Both the position numbers and the translations under genes were made by a program. Positions 19,252-29,206 of a stretch of DNA of 33,736 nt are shown here, piece by piece. Within the stretch, counting starts at the first letter, position 1. Each line of letters begins with the position of its first letter. The notes beneath the pieces were generated by a model. That model was not told the origin of the DNA and made no database searches. It saw only the letters and a program-made list of their open reading frames with translations. The stretch is from Branchiostoma floridae (lineage: Eukaryota > Chordata > Leptocardii > Amphioxiformes > Branchiostomatidae): positions 1 through 33,736 of the forward strand of contig NW_023365695.1 of the NCBI RefSeq assembly GCF_000003815.2. The letters are read 5' to 3'.

Positions 19252-20690
19252 CCACGGGGTATATAAACTCATATCCGCCGTATTAAAAAACAGGATATTT
19301 ATGTCCGAATATGAAACCACCATGCCACGACTTGATATCTTATACACCGTCCGTCGACTTGATATCTCTAATAACGGATATAGGTTACCCCTGGGATAAA
19401 GAGAGTAAGGCTGGCGGACTGAACAAAAACCTGATATCTAACAACGCCTAAAAGACGTCAAAAACCACCCGGAGCCTAACCTCTGCTTTTTTTATTAATG
19501 ATATTGATTTATTAAACAAACACATAAAGGCAAAATAACAGACAAGTAGCGGCCCACTCAAGTTAAGACAACTTATATCGGTGCCGCTATTAAAAGAAAA
19601 TAAGAATAACATATGATTGACAAGATGCAGTAAATCTGTGAAAATGGTACACTAGTGTATTGACTGGTGGAAGCGCAAGTCCTGGTACCCCCCCCCCCCC
19701 CTGAAATATAGGACACGGAAAAAAAAACATGGTTAGAAGCGGCCAGTTTGCACAATGAAGTTCTGAATTGAAGACAAAATCAAACAGTTTGTGGAGTAGT
19801 TGCAAAGGGAAGTACCAAAAAGTAGTAAATCAAATATTTGATTTCACCATCAGAGAAGGAGAAAATTTCGAAAAGATGTCCTACGATCCTAAAAAGTCCT
19901 ATTCTCTCCTTGGAAAGAATCATGTATAGGCTGTATCATATTCATTTGAAAGAAAGGCTACTCATCGACAGTAAATTAATGTTAACTCTTGATAGTTTTA
20001 CGTCTTTCAATAGCTGAAACCGGACTTGGGTTCCGAACACTTCTTCGCCACTTTCCAACATCTATGCTAGATATCCGAGGGGTAGACCTTTATCCGGCGT
20101 TTTTAAAAACACGGTATATAGGGATTTTAGCTCCACTGACGCCTTTTCAAACTGTTCTATTTTGAAAATATTGCATATTACACCGTTCGTCGAAAGACAG
20201 GAAGACACCGATAGTAGTGTTAACTCTTTATAACGTTACGTGTTTTATATTGCAAAATAAATATCGGAAAACAGGTACTAATGTCATCTAATGCCCCTTT
20301 GCGCATAGAGAGAGAAATAGTAATCGAAAACACAGCATGGATCTGTTACCAAGCCATGTGTAGAAACGCCGCCTATCGGGATTCTGTATTATCGCTGATG
20401 TTGAATATAATTTGGATTTTCTCTGTTGTCCCATTCCACAGTCTTCGCAGCTCTTATTTGCCGTGTTTCGACAGATGACTTTAACCATACAATCTCATCA
20501 ACAATTCTGACAAAGAATTGAAACCCAGCTTTTCTCGAAGAAATACGAAAAGCCCTGAAGATCCATATTAGATTAAATAAATAAACTGCTGAAGCCAGTT
20601 ATTTGTATAGTTAACTTGTTATTGTATAATTTGGGAAACTGTAACGTTAAAACGTTATAACGTTATAAACTGCATAACTGCATAGCCCAT
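19252..20690. other. Intergenic between the two head-to-head genes
   Basis: AT-rich. There is a C homopolymer at 19688-19701, and scattered 'GATATC'/'GGATATAGG' motifs near 19260-19440 and 20066-20125 that may be decayed repeat copies. A single end resembling the 4569-4736 MITE (CCTAACCTCTGCTT) occurs near 19474. No gene seen. Confidence 0.4.
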
Positions 20691-20695
20691 GTCAT

Positions 20696-20803
20696 TATCA
20701 GTTCAGTTCAGTTCATCTTCAAATGAGGTTCATTAACAATGTCTGACCATGCGTTTCTATCAAGCATGGCGGCTAGCAAGTTGTAGTCCTTTATAAGCCG
20801 GTA
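20696..20803 (-). mobile_element. LINE C-terminal scrap with (GAACT)n tail
   Basis: On the minus strand a peptide FTFYRLIKDYNLLAAMLDRN followed by AWSDIVNEPHLKMN and a stop resembles the last residues of RTE-like LINE proteins (aromatic 'DR..W..IV' pattern). It is followed directly by ACTGAACTGAACTG, a short tandem tail. Very short, so the assignment is tentative. Confidence 0.45.
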
Positions 20804-20919
20804 AAATGTGAAGGATTCTGTCTAATTGCATCGTATCTATAATGATCCCGCACTGTAACGTAAAACTGTGCAAACGGATGGTACAAAATGTACAATGAAA
20901 AACATAATAACAAGATACA

Positions 20920-21530
20920 CGTTTGTGAGCTGAAGTTCGGCGCCACTGCCTCCAAGGAAATCACGTAACGTTTACAATGTGATTTAGAATACATCTATTA
21001 CATCTAGTAAGATCGATAATATTTTCAAAATTGCACGAATAAAGTAAAATCGATAACAATATAGTTAACTTTACTATAAGATACCTTACCTTATAAACGT
21101 TGTATGGCGTCATCCAATCAAAAATACACGTTTCAGATTTCAAGTTTGGCGCCACTGGCTTAGAAAACATAAAAATGATAAGAAAGATGACTTCAAAATG
21201 GCAAGAACAAAGTAATAGCAACTAACGTTAACAATATATTAAGCTTTGATAGAATAGCTTTAATACAAATGTTGTAACGTTAACTTATAACGTTATTCCA
21301 AGCAAAACAGTACATATCATATTTCAAGATCTTTCAAGTTTGGCGCCACTGGATCCAAGGAAAGATAAAAAGAAGATAATTATATATAATACTTTCAAAA
21401 TGCCACTAATAAAAAAAAACAGTCAAGTAAAAATATAACTATAACATATATACATATGTTGCAACGTTATTACGTTATCTGAACAAAAACAACACGTTTC
21501 ATATTTCAAGTTTGGCGCCATTGTTGCCCA
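20920..21530. repeat. Four tandem blocks with GGCGCC/E2F-like site, SMS upstream region
   Basis: Blocks share ACACGTTTCATATTTCAAG followed by TTTGGCGCCACTGG. GGCGCC lies at 20939, 21148, 21342 and 21514, spaced 209, 194 and 172 bp. Three of four carry TTTGGCGC, the E2F consensus (TTTSSCGC); the first is TTCGGCGC. The AT-rich spacers also align loosely. The last site is 144 bp before the SMS start codon, so this is likely a duplicated promoter-proximal segment. Confidence 0.7.
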
Positions 21531-21657
21531 TAACCGCCCCGCCCCCAAGTGCACATGCGCGCCCATTTTGACAGCTAAACTCGCGCCGGTGTCACACGAA
21601 CATCCTACATGACCACAGACCGGTTTTCCCACCCTTCTACCGTCCATTATCACCAAC
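21511..21657 (+). promoter_or_regulatory. Putative SMS promoter and 5' UTR
   Basis: Local GC-rich DNA (CCGCCCCGCCCCC near 21534, GCGCGCCC near 21556) between the last E2F-like site and the ATG, in an AT-rich neighbourhood. No TATA box is close. This fits a CpG-type housekeeping promoter, but the start site cannot be placed. Confidence 0.4.
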
Positions 21658-21718
21658 ATGCCGGCGTACACGCTGCTTCTAGACGTCCAGGTGAATCCTA
21701 CGATCCTACAAACGTCAG
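21658..21718 (+). CDS. SMS: Spermine synthase, exon 1
   Basis: The ATG at 21658 opens MPAYTLLLDVQVNPTILQTS plus one base, followed by donor G|GTAAGG at 21719. The phase-1 end joins exon 2, which starts with two bases, making GAG (Glu). An earlier donor-like CAG|GTGAAT at 21690 would not keep phase. The segment corresponds to the start of the N-terminal S-adenosylmethionine decarboxylase-like domain of SMS, which helps dimerisation. Similarity here is low, so the assignment rests on phase and position. Confidence 0.7.
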
Positions 21719-21719
21719 G

Positions 21720-23165
21720 TAAGGGCTAGAATCGGGCGTGTTTGTGTGTGAAGATCGCGATACGCGATGTGATGTTTTGATCTGATCTCGCCACTGTCGT
21801 CAGCTCGCGGGGTTTCCCCTTCGGGGTTTGTTTATTTATTTTTCCTCTCTACTGTTCATGCTTTGTTCCAACGATTTCTCCACCCTTCTGTAACAAATTC
21901 TAACATCTAGACAGAAAGACTACACAGTAATATTATTTTATTCAGCTGTACAGACTGTATTTTATCCCACCGTTGTCGCAGATAGAATAGTTACACCATT
22001 TATTTATTGATCAGCCCGCGTCTATGTTTTGTAATTCTAGATCCCAAATATTCCAGGCATGGATTCATCCGCTACAGGCACGGAGTGGGGATTTATGATG
22101 TTTTCTTGTAAATCTTGACGCAGGTTGTCAATGTTCAGGTTGATAATGTTTCAATTCTAGCTGAGTTTATAGTAATACTATATTACTAACGTTAGGTGTT
22201 GTTGGCTGGTGTCCTTTACCTAGTGGGGTATAGTTAATTTGGGTCGCTCAATTAACGTTATGATAAAAGGATAAGAAGATTTGGTTGTCAAATACAGGTT
22301 TTAAGAAAATTTTGACTGTTACTTGACTAATTATGTTTTGATATACATATTGTACATCAAATTGATGATGTGGAAATTGTATCCTTCAATCTAAACACCC
22401 CCATTTGCACCTGAACCTGAAAAATGGAATAACCCAAATGGGCGTTCACCTTGTTGTAAATTTCAGCCTTTGTTATAGAGAATGTTGTTATGTTGTTTTT
22501 CCACATTTTTCGTCACGAAAACACCTGGTTAATTGTTTTATACCCCAAGGGCTTATGCTATTGAAGTCTGACTTGGTGGTTTGTGGCTCTGAAAAACAGA
22601 ACATTTTGTGCAGAAATTTGTAAGTTCTGGGTGCATTGTTTAGCAAGGTCGAGGTTACAAAGGGTTACATGACATTGCAATGACCTTCAAAACAATGGCT
22701 TCCTGTCTTAATCAATTGTTCTTCTTAGGGAATTTTTTTAATGACAGCCTGAGACAAAATGTGGTCGACAAGGATATCATATTGAATAATTAATGTTATG
22801 GTAGTGGCCTTGATATGTCAGTTCAGTTCAATTCGTTAAGCGTGCAGTGTTATGTGGACTATTAATGAAATGAAAAAAAATGCTAATTAACTGAAAAAAT
22901 ACTAATTAACATTACTGTTAATGCTCACTTGGTGGTTTTATTTGGTGGTTATAGCAAAGGACCAGGCGTCATTAACCTTTAGTTGTTAATACTAAAACTT
23001 GCAGAACTAGTTCTAAAAGGTTGATATTTGCATGTTCATGAAAGGATCTGAGTTTGCTCAGTGAACTGTGTGAGTGTATCACCACAGACAGATTTTTTAA
23101 CAATTGTTCAACATATCAATCATAGTTACCTTAGTCAGAAGGTGCTGTTTGGCTGTCTGTATTAT
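21720..23165. other. SMS intron 1, first part
   Basis: AT-rich, no exon or clear mobile element recognised; a GTTCAGTTCAATTC motif near 22818 resembles the LINE tail at 20700. Confidence 0.45.
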
Positions 23166-23169
23166 GTAT

Positions 23170-23443
23170 AGTGTGTGTGTGTTTCATAGTGTAACGTTAT
23201 GTGTGTTTCTGTGTTTAGTGTTTCTCTGTGTTTGTGTGTGTTTGTGTGTGTGTTTGTATGTGTGTGTGTGCGTGAGAGTCTGTGCGTGTGCGCGCGTGTT
23301 TGTGTGCGTGTATGTGTGTGTATGTGTGTGTGTGTGTGTGTGCGTGTGTGTGTGTGAGTCTGTGTCTGTGTGCGTGCGTGTGTGAGTTTGTACGTGAGTC
23401 TGTGTGTGTGTGTATGTGTGTGTGTGTCAGTGTGTGTGTGTCT
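23170..23443. repeat. (TG)n microsatellite
   Basis: About 270 bases of TG/GT dinucleotides interrupted by GTTT, GAGTC and GCGC. All long frames across it are low-complexity artefacts. It lies inside SMS intron 1. Confidence 0.95.
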
Positions 23444-23459
23444 GGTCAAGGTCAAGTTC

Positions 23460-24427
23460 GATAATGGACTTTCTAATGTAAGGTACTGCAGAGGAACTTC
23501 TGGGTTTAGATATCTCATTCTGTGGTACAATTTCATTGAAATGCTTCACCTTTTAAGTAGAGGCCTCACTACTGTTTATGTACAACTTATTATATCAAAT
23601 CTAGAGTTCAGAATGAACCAATCTTTTTTGTGAGGATTCTAGAGACATATTCTTCTTTACCAACTATATCTTTCAACAATACTTACCTAACATTTATTGT
23701 AGTATTGTTTTAAAAAAACAACAAACTCACAGTCAGTAATATGACTGCATAATCTTGATCTAAATGGTGTCTATCAACCCCCATACATACCCTCTGGCCC
23801 TGAAACATAAATAGTGTGTCTGTATATATCTGTCCTCTATGTGCGGCATTTGGTCCAGTATTACCCTGTGCCATATTCTACTGTTACATGTACAAAGGGT
23901 TTGTTTACTATACACGTTAATAAATCATACAGAAATTAGAGAGATGTTCCTTCTATCTTTATCAAAGTTGCATACTTCTTTAATTTGTTGTTGTAAATAG
24001 TGGCACGTAGGGCTCAAGACACTTTTTGGTTACATGCAAAATTGTATGTTTCCATGTAATCTGGACATGCTCAAGTAAGTAGTGGAAACACCGCAAAACT
24101 TCATAAGCAGTATTGCACATTCAGAATATTTCATCTTGAAAACAGTGTGCAAATGAATAACATAATTCTTCAATCAGTGACTTTTGAAAGAAATGTACCT
24201 TAAAACTTTCGATGTGTGCTCATTGTGCAAATTTCATGATTCGTATTTCCATTTCTACCCCTAGATGTATATTGCAATGCATACTTTTGAGAACATTTTT
24301 GAATGTTTAATCCTTTGAATGCTTATATTAGTTATAATCCTTTGGGAAAATTTTCTACTTTTTGATACTTGAATAACATATCATATCATACATATCATAT
24401 CTAAATCATTGTCTTTTTAAATTTCAG
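23460..24427. other. SMS intron 1, last part
   Basis: AT-rich with nothing recognised; ends in the acceptor TTTTTAAATTTCAG. Confidence 0.45.
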
Positions 24428-24557
24428 AGAATGGTAAAGTGACATCGCACCAGGAGCTGCACAACGTGGTGCGGTCCCTCGGACTGCAGGGGCCGGTTTC
24501 CGCGGCAACCTTCCAGGACGGCGGGACGCTCGCCGTGTTCCACAACGAGGACGGCAG
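24428..24557 (+). CDS. SMS: Spermine synthase, exon 2
   Basis: Bounded by acceptor AAATTTCAG and donor GGCAG|GTGGGA. It reads two bases, 42 codons and two bases: NGKVTSHQELHNVVRSLGLQ, then GPVSAATFQDGGTLAVFHNE. The layout (a helix with LG, then an aromatic strand and 'N.DG' turn) matches the N-terminal domain of vertebrate SMS. The exon is GC-rich against an AT-rich intron. The next part of that domain (roughly 40 residues) is not found before 26515; it may be in the N gap or too diverged to see. Confidence 0.75.
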
Positions 24558-24965
24558 GTGGGAAATAGTTACACTAGACAACAAGTTTTGTCATGAAGTA
24601 ACAAAATCAGGGCTGGAAATACTAGTACCTTTTCTGCACACCTGCACTGGTTCAGGTAACATTGAAAATTACTTGCAACAGACCACTCTGAATTTGGAAG
24701 TATGGATCATAGTAAAATTGTTGCTGAATCACGCACATTGCTATTTTTTTCTTTTGTACTTTCTATAGGTGGTAACAGTCAATGCTGCTAATCGAGTGGT
24801 AATATTTTGAGCCCTGAAAATTAAGGAGACTAATAATTTTATCAATAAGTGTGCAAAATGATTTATATAATTATTAAATCTGTTGAAGGGCCCCAAAGTA
24901 CTGGTTGCATGAAGTTTTGAGCACCTGTACCCAAAAATGGAGCTGTGAACTTGATTTTGGGATGG
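24558..24965. other. SMS intron 2, first part
   Basis: No exon recognised; the open frame running on from exon 2 lacks SMS similarity. Confidence 0.4.
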
Positions 24966-24973
24966 GAGTGCAC

Positions 24974-25316
24974 CAGGGCTTTAGCCAGCTCGAAATTTTT
25001 TTCCGTCAGCCAATTACAATCGTCGCGAAAACCGCGAAAATTAATTAGAAGGACTGAACGGAGACCTTGAAAAACGGGTTTTAATGAGATTATCGTATGC
25101 GAAAGGGCGCCGACACACATTGTCAACAATCATAACAAATTAGCAAAAACAACAAGTCTGTGGCTTTTACGGTCGTGAACGGCGTCCCCAAGCCGCCTGT
25201 AGCTTCCACCAAGGATTTTTGTCCGTCAAGGTTGACGGATTAGTTTTAAAATTTTTCCGTCGGACGCAGCAAATTTCCGTCAATTGATGGAAAAACGGAC
25301 GCTGGCTAGAGCCCTG
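24974..25316. mobile_element. hAT-type MITE with perfect 8-bp target duplication
   Basis: Termini CAGGGCTTTAGCCAGC and GCTGGCTAGAGCCCTG, 16-bp inverted repeats with one mismatch. GAGTGCAC flanks both ends (24966-24973 and 25317-25324). 343 bp. The interior has repeated TTTTTCCGTC-type segments near both ends (25000-25016, 25220-25290) but no transposase. Confidence 0.92.
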
Positions 25317-25324
25317 GAGTGCAC

Positions 25325-25885
25325 CAAGGGCATATTTTTGCATTTACGCATCAGAAAAAAATAACGGAAGTCAAAGAATTTCAGATTCAAGCTCTGAAAA
25401 TGAAGAGCTGCTGCAGAAAAGTTCAACAGTTTGTGGGTCGAGTATAATATTAGTTTACTTTGTGCGCCCCAGAGTTTTTCTGTGTAGCAGTGCACTTACC
25501 AGTACTAAGTATTCCCCAAAATGAATTTCGAGACTGTATTACGAAGAGAGTGACAGTCAAGTAAAATATAATTATGTCTCTGTTATAACTTCAGCTGTGT
25601 ATAGGTGTTTTGTAAGCACATGAAGGTCAAGGCAAAATCAGACCAGTTTTATACATTTACAATCATGTTAGCACGTCGATAATGTTTGAACAGCCAGGGA
25701 TTGTATAATTTATGGTTACTTGAAGCCAGCATCCTTACAATGGGAGGAAATATTGCAGTGCCATAACTAATATTAACTTCTAGCCACTTGAAGTCTGTTA
25801 CACAGTAACTGTTCAGTGGTTTTTGAAGTGTTTTTAAAGTGTTTTTAAAGGTTTTACATCTAGTTAACTGTTACCACATCAGATG
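25325..25885. other. SMS intron 2, middle part
   Basis: Nothing recognised; AT-rich. Confidence 0.4.
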
Positions 25886-26112
25886 GTGTGTAGAGCGGAG
25901 CCTATCTCCATGTCAATAGCCCTTGGGCCACACAAGTTTGTGCAATTATAACAGCAGGGTGCTAGTCCACTGGTAGTGGTGTGTGTTCAACTACCATACA
26001 AAATGCTGAGTACTAAGAGGAGAAAGCAGCATGTACCATTTTTAATTGGTCATTGGTATGACTCGGCCGTGGATCGAACTCACAACTTTCCGAATGCTCC
26101 CTTGCTCAATAG
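25886..26112 (-). mobile_element. tRNA-derived SINE
   Basis: Minus strand: a B-box GAGTTCGATCC (about 26069-26079) lies in a tRNA-like head. It is followed by AAAATGGTACATGCTGCTTT, GTTGAACACACACCACTACC, GGACTAGCACCCTGCTG and a GGCTCCGCTC tail. The body matches the split copy at 6735-7140. Non-coding; presumably spread by a LINE partner. Confidence 0.7.
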
Positions 26113-26351
26113 TCATTAAATGCACCAGTCTGGATCTAGTCACAATGCCATGCTCTCCACTTATGTCTTCTAACCATAACCAGAAATAATTGTCATGAGA
26201 TAAAAAAAAGCACTCAAGCAACTGGATATGATTTGGAAACAGACGTTTGAGTCACCATCCAGTGTCATTCATCAGTTACACTGGATGTCATGTCTTAAGT
26301 TGCGTGAGTAACTGCTTTTTGACATATGTTAATACCCGGATGTCTAAACCA
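26113..26351. other. SMS intron 2, before gap
   Basis: Nothing recognised. Confidence 0.4.
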
Positions 26352-26487
26352 NNNNNNNNNNNNNNNNNNNNNNNNNNNNNNNNNNNNNNNNNNNNNNNNN
26401 NNNNNNNNNNNNNNNNNNNNNNNNNNNNNNNNNNNNNNNNNNNNNNNNNNNNNNNNNNNNNNNNNNNNNNNNNNNNNNNNNNNNNNN
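26352..26487. other. Assembly gap (N)
   Basis: 136 unknown bases ending 27 bp before the first copy of SMS exon 3. The gap may hide more repeat copies or the missing N-domain exon. Confidence 1.
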
Positions 26488-26514
26488 CATTACTATGTAC
26501 GTTTTCCCCTCCAG

Positions 26515-26573
26515 GCCCAGAAGAAATCTGAGCAGAAATTCCGGCAAACTCTGACCTCCAAGAAGTCCAAAAG
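26515..26573 (+). CDS. SMS: SMS exon 3, tandem copy 1
   Basis: Preceded by acceptor TTCCCCTCCAG. Encodes AQKKSEQKFRQTLTSKKSK plus AG (start of Arg). It aligns to the linker between the N-terminal domain and the catalytic part of SMS, where a KR-LP junction is expected. It is followed by GCTGTTTATTG, so no GT donor. A ~62-bp T-rich spacer separates it from copy 2. It is the most diverged copy (AQKKS instead of ALKEA). Confidence 0.55.
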
Positions 26574-26635
26574 GCTGTTTATTGTTTATTATTTTTTGTT
26601 TATTGTTGTTTATTGTTTATTGTTTTCCTCTCCAG

Positions 26636-26694
26636 GCCCTGAAGGAAGCTGAGCTGAAGTTCCGAAGAGCCCTGACCTCCAAGAAATCCAAAAG
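26636..26694 (+). CDS. SMS: SMS exon 3, tandem copy 2
   Basis: Acceptor TCCTCTCCAG, peptide ALKEAELKFRRALTSKKSK plus AG. It is followed by ACTGTTTATTG, neither a GT nor a GC donor, so this copy is unlikely to be spliced out at this point. Same T-rich TATTGTTGTT spacer type. Confidence 0.55.
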
Positions 26695-26745
26695 ACTGTT
26701 TATTGTTGTTTGTTGTTTATTGTTGTTTGTTGTTTTCCCCTCCAG

Positions 26746-26804
26746 GCCCTGAAGGAAGCAGAGCAGAAGTTCCGGCGAACTCTGACCTCCAAGAAGTCCA
26801 AAAG
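26746..26804 (+). CDS. SMS: SMS exon 3, tandem copy 3
   Basis: Acceptor TTCCCCTCCAG, peptide ALKEAEQKFRRTLTSKKSK plus AG. The phase-2 end joins the single base at the start of exon 4 (AG|A = Arg), giving the expected KR-LP junction. The donor would be AG|GCTGGT, a weak GC-type site; the nearest GT (26809) breaks phase with exon 4. This is the best candidate for the used copy. The frame stays open to 27007, but that extension has no SMS similarity. Confidence 0.6.
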
Positions 26805-27010
26805 GCTGGTGGAGTTTAAACTTTGGTGTGAGACCGGCGACAGCTCCTTCTCTCTCCATGTTTGGTTGCCTAGCGACCGCAGCGTTGTCATAGCAACTGA
26901 ACAGTGGTGTCCTGTCTGCCATGTCCCTGTCGGTGGTGATGTTCCGGACCGTTCCATTTGCAGAGCCTGTGGGGAGAGTCGGCACTGCTTCCTGCAAAAT
27001 GAATTATGAT
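26805..27010. other. Non-SMS segment with two X-box-like motifs
   Basis: Directly after exon 3 copy 3. It contains GTTGCCTAGCGACC (26865-26878) and GTTGTCATAGCAAC (26884-26897), both resembling the RFX-binding X-box. GC-rich compared with the following intron; may be a dispersed repeat or an intronic element. Confidence 0.35.
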
Positions 27011-27650
27011 AATTCTGTTTTGTAGAAAGCAGTGCCATTGATAAATTGAACTGTGAATTAATTATAAAAATATAAACGGAAAATTAGGCTAAATCTAAAA
27101 GAGGCTAATTTGTTGGTAATAGAGGTTAGATTATGATGATAAGAATGAAAAATACAGTTTTCGTAATTTAAAAAAAAAATAGCACCCCTGACTATATGAA
27201 TGGAACTGTCCTGAAGATGTACAATAATCATTATAGAACGATTGCATTGTGTTACTTAAGAAATGTAGTTAAGTAGTTAATCATTGTTAAAATTACTTTA
27301 AAATATTTCCTGGTGATGAATTGATTTGCATGGACTTATGACTTTTAGTTTTCATTTAGGTTGACTAATCACATCTGTTGGGTTAAATTGGCACAATTTG
27401 CAAGGTTAAGTGCTTTCTTGTCTTAAGCTGGTAGTAAATTGTAAATCTACACATTGAAATACATCTACTAGTAAGATGTTTCTGCTTTAAAAAGCAACAC
27501 TTATTACTTGAACAAAAGAGAAGTGAAGCCCATAGATTTGTTACAGGTTTAAAAGAAAATCATTGTCTTACTGTAACAAATGGACCATCTTGGAGGTATT
27601 TGTGTGATAGATCCAGGGTCAAAGCCTGCTTAAAGCAAGGTCCCAATATC
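27011..27650. other. SMS intron 3, first part
   Basis: AT-rich, nothing recognised. Confidence 0.45.
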
Positions 27651-27654
27651 TTAC

Positions 27655-27731
27655 CTCACCTCAACTCACCTCACCTCACTTCACTTCACCTCACGTCAAC
27701 TCACCTCACCTCACGTCCTCACCTCACCTCA
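27655..27731. repeat. (CTCAC)n pentanucleotide repeat
   Basis: About 15 imperfect CTCAC units with TTCAC, GTCAA and GTCCT variants, inside SMS intron 3. Confidence 0.85.
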
Positions 27732-28394
27732 AGGTCATGACACAATACCTTAATGAGCAGGGGTCAAATGAAGGCACACTGAGCCTTTTGTAAGTGACGG
27801 ATGGTTCCTGGGGCAAGGACATCACACATTACACAACTGAAGGCTTCACAATCCATAATCATTAGCCAGGCAGCTAACAACAAGTTACAGTTTTCACCTG
27901 GTGAACAGCCATTTATTCTGTCTCAGACGACCCGTATTATATGTAGTCTGTATGAAGACAGGGATTTTGTAAAAAAAAAAATTAATTTAGTACTTTTACA
28001 GCACTCAAAAATATCTATTTGCACTCAGTGTTATTGAGAATATAGGTCAGGTCATGTTCTCAAAATCTAGCATGTTTGCATGTTGTTATTGTTTTGTGTA
28101 CTGGGCCCCATGGGTGCACTTCAAGTTGAATGTGCTAAGCCAAGTTTTGATGGGTACTGTTACTCTCAAACCCTGAGTTAAGTTTACATGTAACACGCTG
28201 GTTCACCTTTACCTGCTGGGTAACCTATATCTGTTATCTTTAAGAATAGGGTAACTAGGGATATCAAGTAAATTGCATATTATATGAAGTCAATAGAAAA
28301 TGGTTTCAAATTGCAATATCTTCAAACTGCTGGAATGGAAAACCACCGTCAGTCAACTTCATTTCGCTAACAACGGATATATACTTGCTGAACA
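27732..28394. other. SMS intron 3, last part
   Basis: Nothing recognised. Confidence 0.4.
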
Positions 28395-28676
28395 CATTCT
28401 CCTACGCAGAGACATCCAACGGCGCCAGCAAACCCCCTCTTGTCTGTACTCTGCTATCTCAACCATCACCATCAGTTCCTGTGGGCGTCGCCACAAACCA
28501 GCTGTCAGCCAATCAGAGGATAGGCCTTTCAGGTTTCAAAAGGGATCATATATAAGGGTAAGCTCATTAATATTTATAAGCAGGGCGGTCAGGAACTGAT
28601 CATAACGGTTGAGATAGCAGAGTACAGACAACAGGCGGTTTGCTGGCAATGATGGATATCTCTGCGTAGAGGAATG
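28395..28676. mobile_element. Palindromic MITE just before SMS exon 4
   Basis: Left arm 28402-28480 (CTACGCAGAGACATCC, then TGTCTGTACTCTGCTATCTC) and right arm 28591-28670 are inverted repeats of about 79 bp with roughly 85% identity. The outer ends CATTCTCCTACG and CGTAGAGGAATG also pair. No ORF. It ends about 60 bp before the exon 4 acceptor, within the branch-site region of intron 3. Confidence 0.8.
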
Positions 28677-28735
28677 GCTAAACATGATTGTTATAAAAGC
28701 ATCAAGTGTTATAAAAGTTTTACCTTTCTATCCAG

Positions 28736-28911
28736 ACTGCCGTTCCTGAAGCGTGGGATGCGGCTGGACCCGTACATCACCACCACCAGTGAACAGATCG
28801 TCGAGTACGACTTCGACCGCGTCGTCTACGAGGAAAACTCGCCGTACCAGAACATAAAAATCCTCCACTCTCCGCAATACGGCAACCTGCTGCTATTGGA
28901 CGATGATCAGA
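28736..28911 (+). CDS. SMS: Spermine synthase, exon 4
   Basis: Acceptor TTTCTATCCAG and donor CAGA|GTGAGT. One base, 58 codons and one base. The peptide begins LPFLKRGMRLDPYITTTSEQ, continues with IVEYDFDRVVYEENSPYQNI and ends NLLLLDDDQ. This matches the spermine synthase central beta-strand domain leading to the catalytic Rossmann-like domain, with the characteristic VEYD, SPYQNIK and YGN..LL features. Spermine synthase transfers an aminopropyl group from decarboxylated S-adenosylmethionine to spermidine in the cytosol. The phase-1 end joins exon 5 as A|AT (Asn). The 3' half is duplicated twice downstream. Confidence 0.95.
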
Positions 28912-28978
28912 GTGAGTTTTTAACATTACGGATATAGGTCACCCCACAAATAAAGGTAAACTCAAAGCACTTATATTA

Positions 28979-29057
28979 GAAAACTCTCTGTACCAGAACA
29001 TAAAAATCCTCCACTCTCCGCAATACGGCAACCTGCTGCTACTGGACGATGACCAGA
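28979..29057 (+). pseudogene. SMS exon 4 3'-half, duplicate 2
   Basis: Repeats exon 4 from NSPYQ (here NSLYQ) to LLDDDQ plus A, followed by GTGAGT. The period to the original is 146 bp, including ~67 bp of intron. TATTAG precedes it, so AG at 28978-28979 would permit a 78-bp phase-1/phase-1 cassette of 26 codons in frame with exons 4 and 5. The polypyrimidine tract is poor. It could be a cassette exon or dead sequence. Confidence 0.75.
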
Positions 29058-29127
29058 GTGAGTTTTTAACATGATTACGGATATAGGTCACCCCACAAAT
29101 AAAGGTAAACTCAAAGCACTAATATTA

Positions 29128-29206
29128 TAAAACTCTCCGTACCAGAACATCAAAATCCTCCACTCACCGCAATACGGCAACCTGCTGCTACGGGACGATG
29201 ATCAGA
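29128..29206 (+). pseudogene. SMS exon 4 3'-half, duplicate 3
   Basis: Third copy, period 149 bp (three extra bases in its intron part). It lacks the AG acceptor (ATTATAAAAC) and changes LLLLDDD to LLLRDDD, but carries the strongest donor of the three, GTAAGT at 29207. Confidence 0.75.

Noticed and set aside
21658-21690. Shorter SMS exon 1 ending at CAG|GTGAAT
   Set aside because: It would end in phase 0, while exon 2 needs a phase-1 partner; the GTAAGG at 21719 fits both phase and donor strength.
23104-23536. Cysteine/valine-rich and His/Thr-rich open frames
   Set aside because: Both strands of a (TG)n microsatellite; low-complexity artefact.
26805-27009. C-terminal zinc-ribbon extension of SMS exon 3 (CPVC...CRACG)
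   Set aside because: The frame is open by chance from exon 3 copy 3, has no SMS counterpart and would end the protein before the catalytic domain. Two CxxC pairs alone are not enough.
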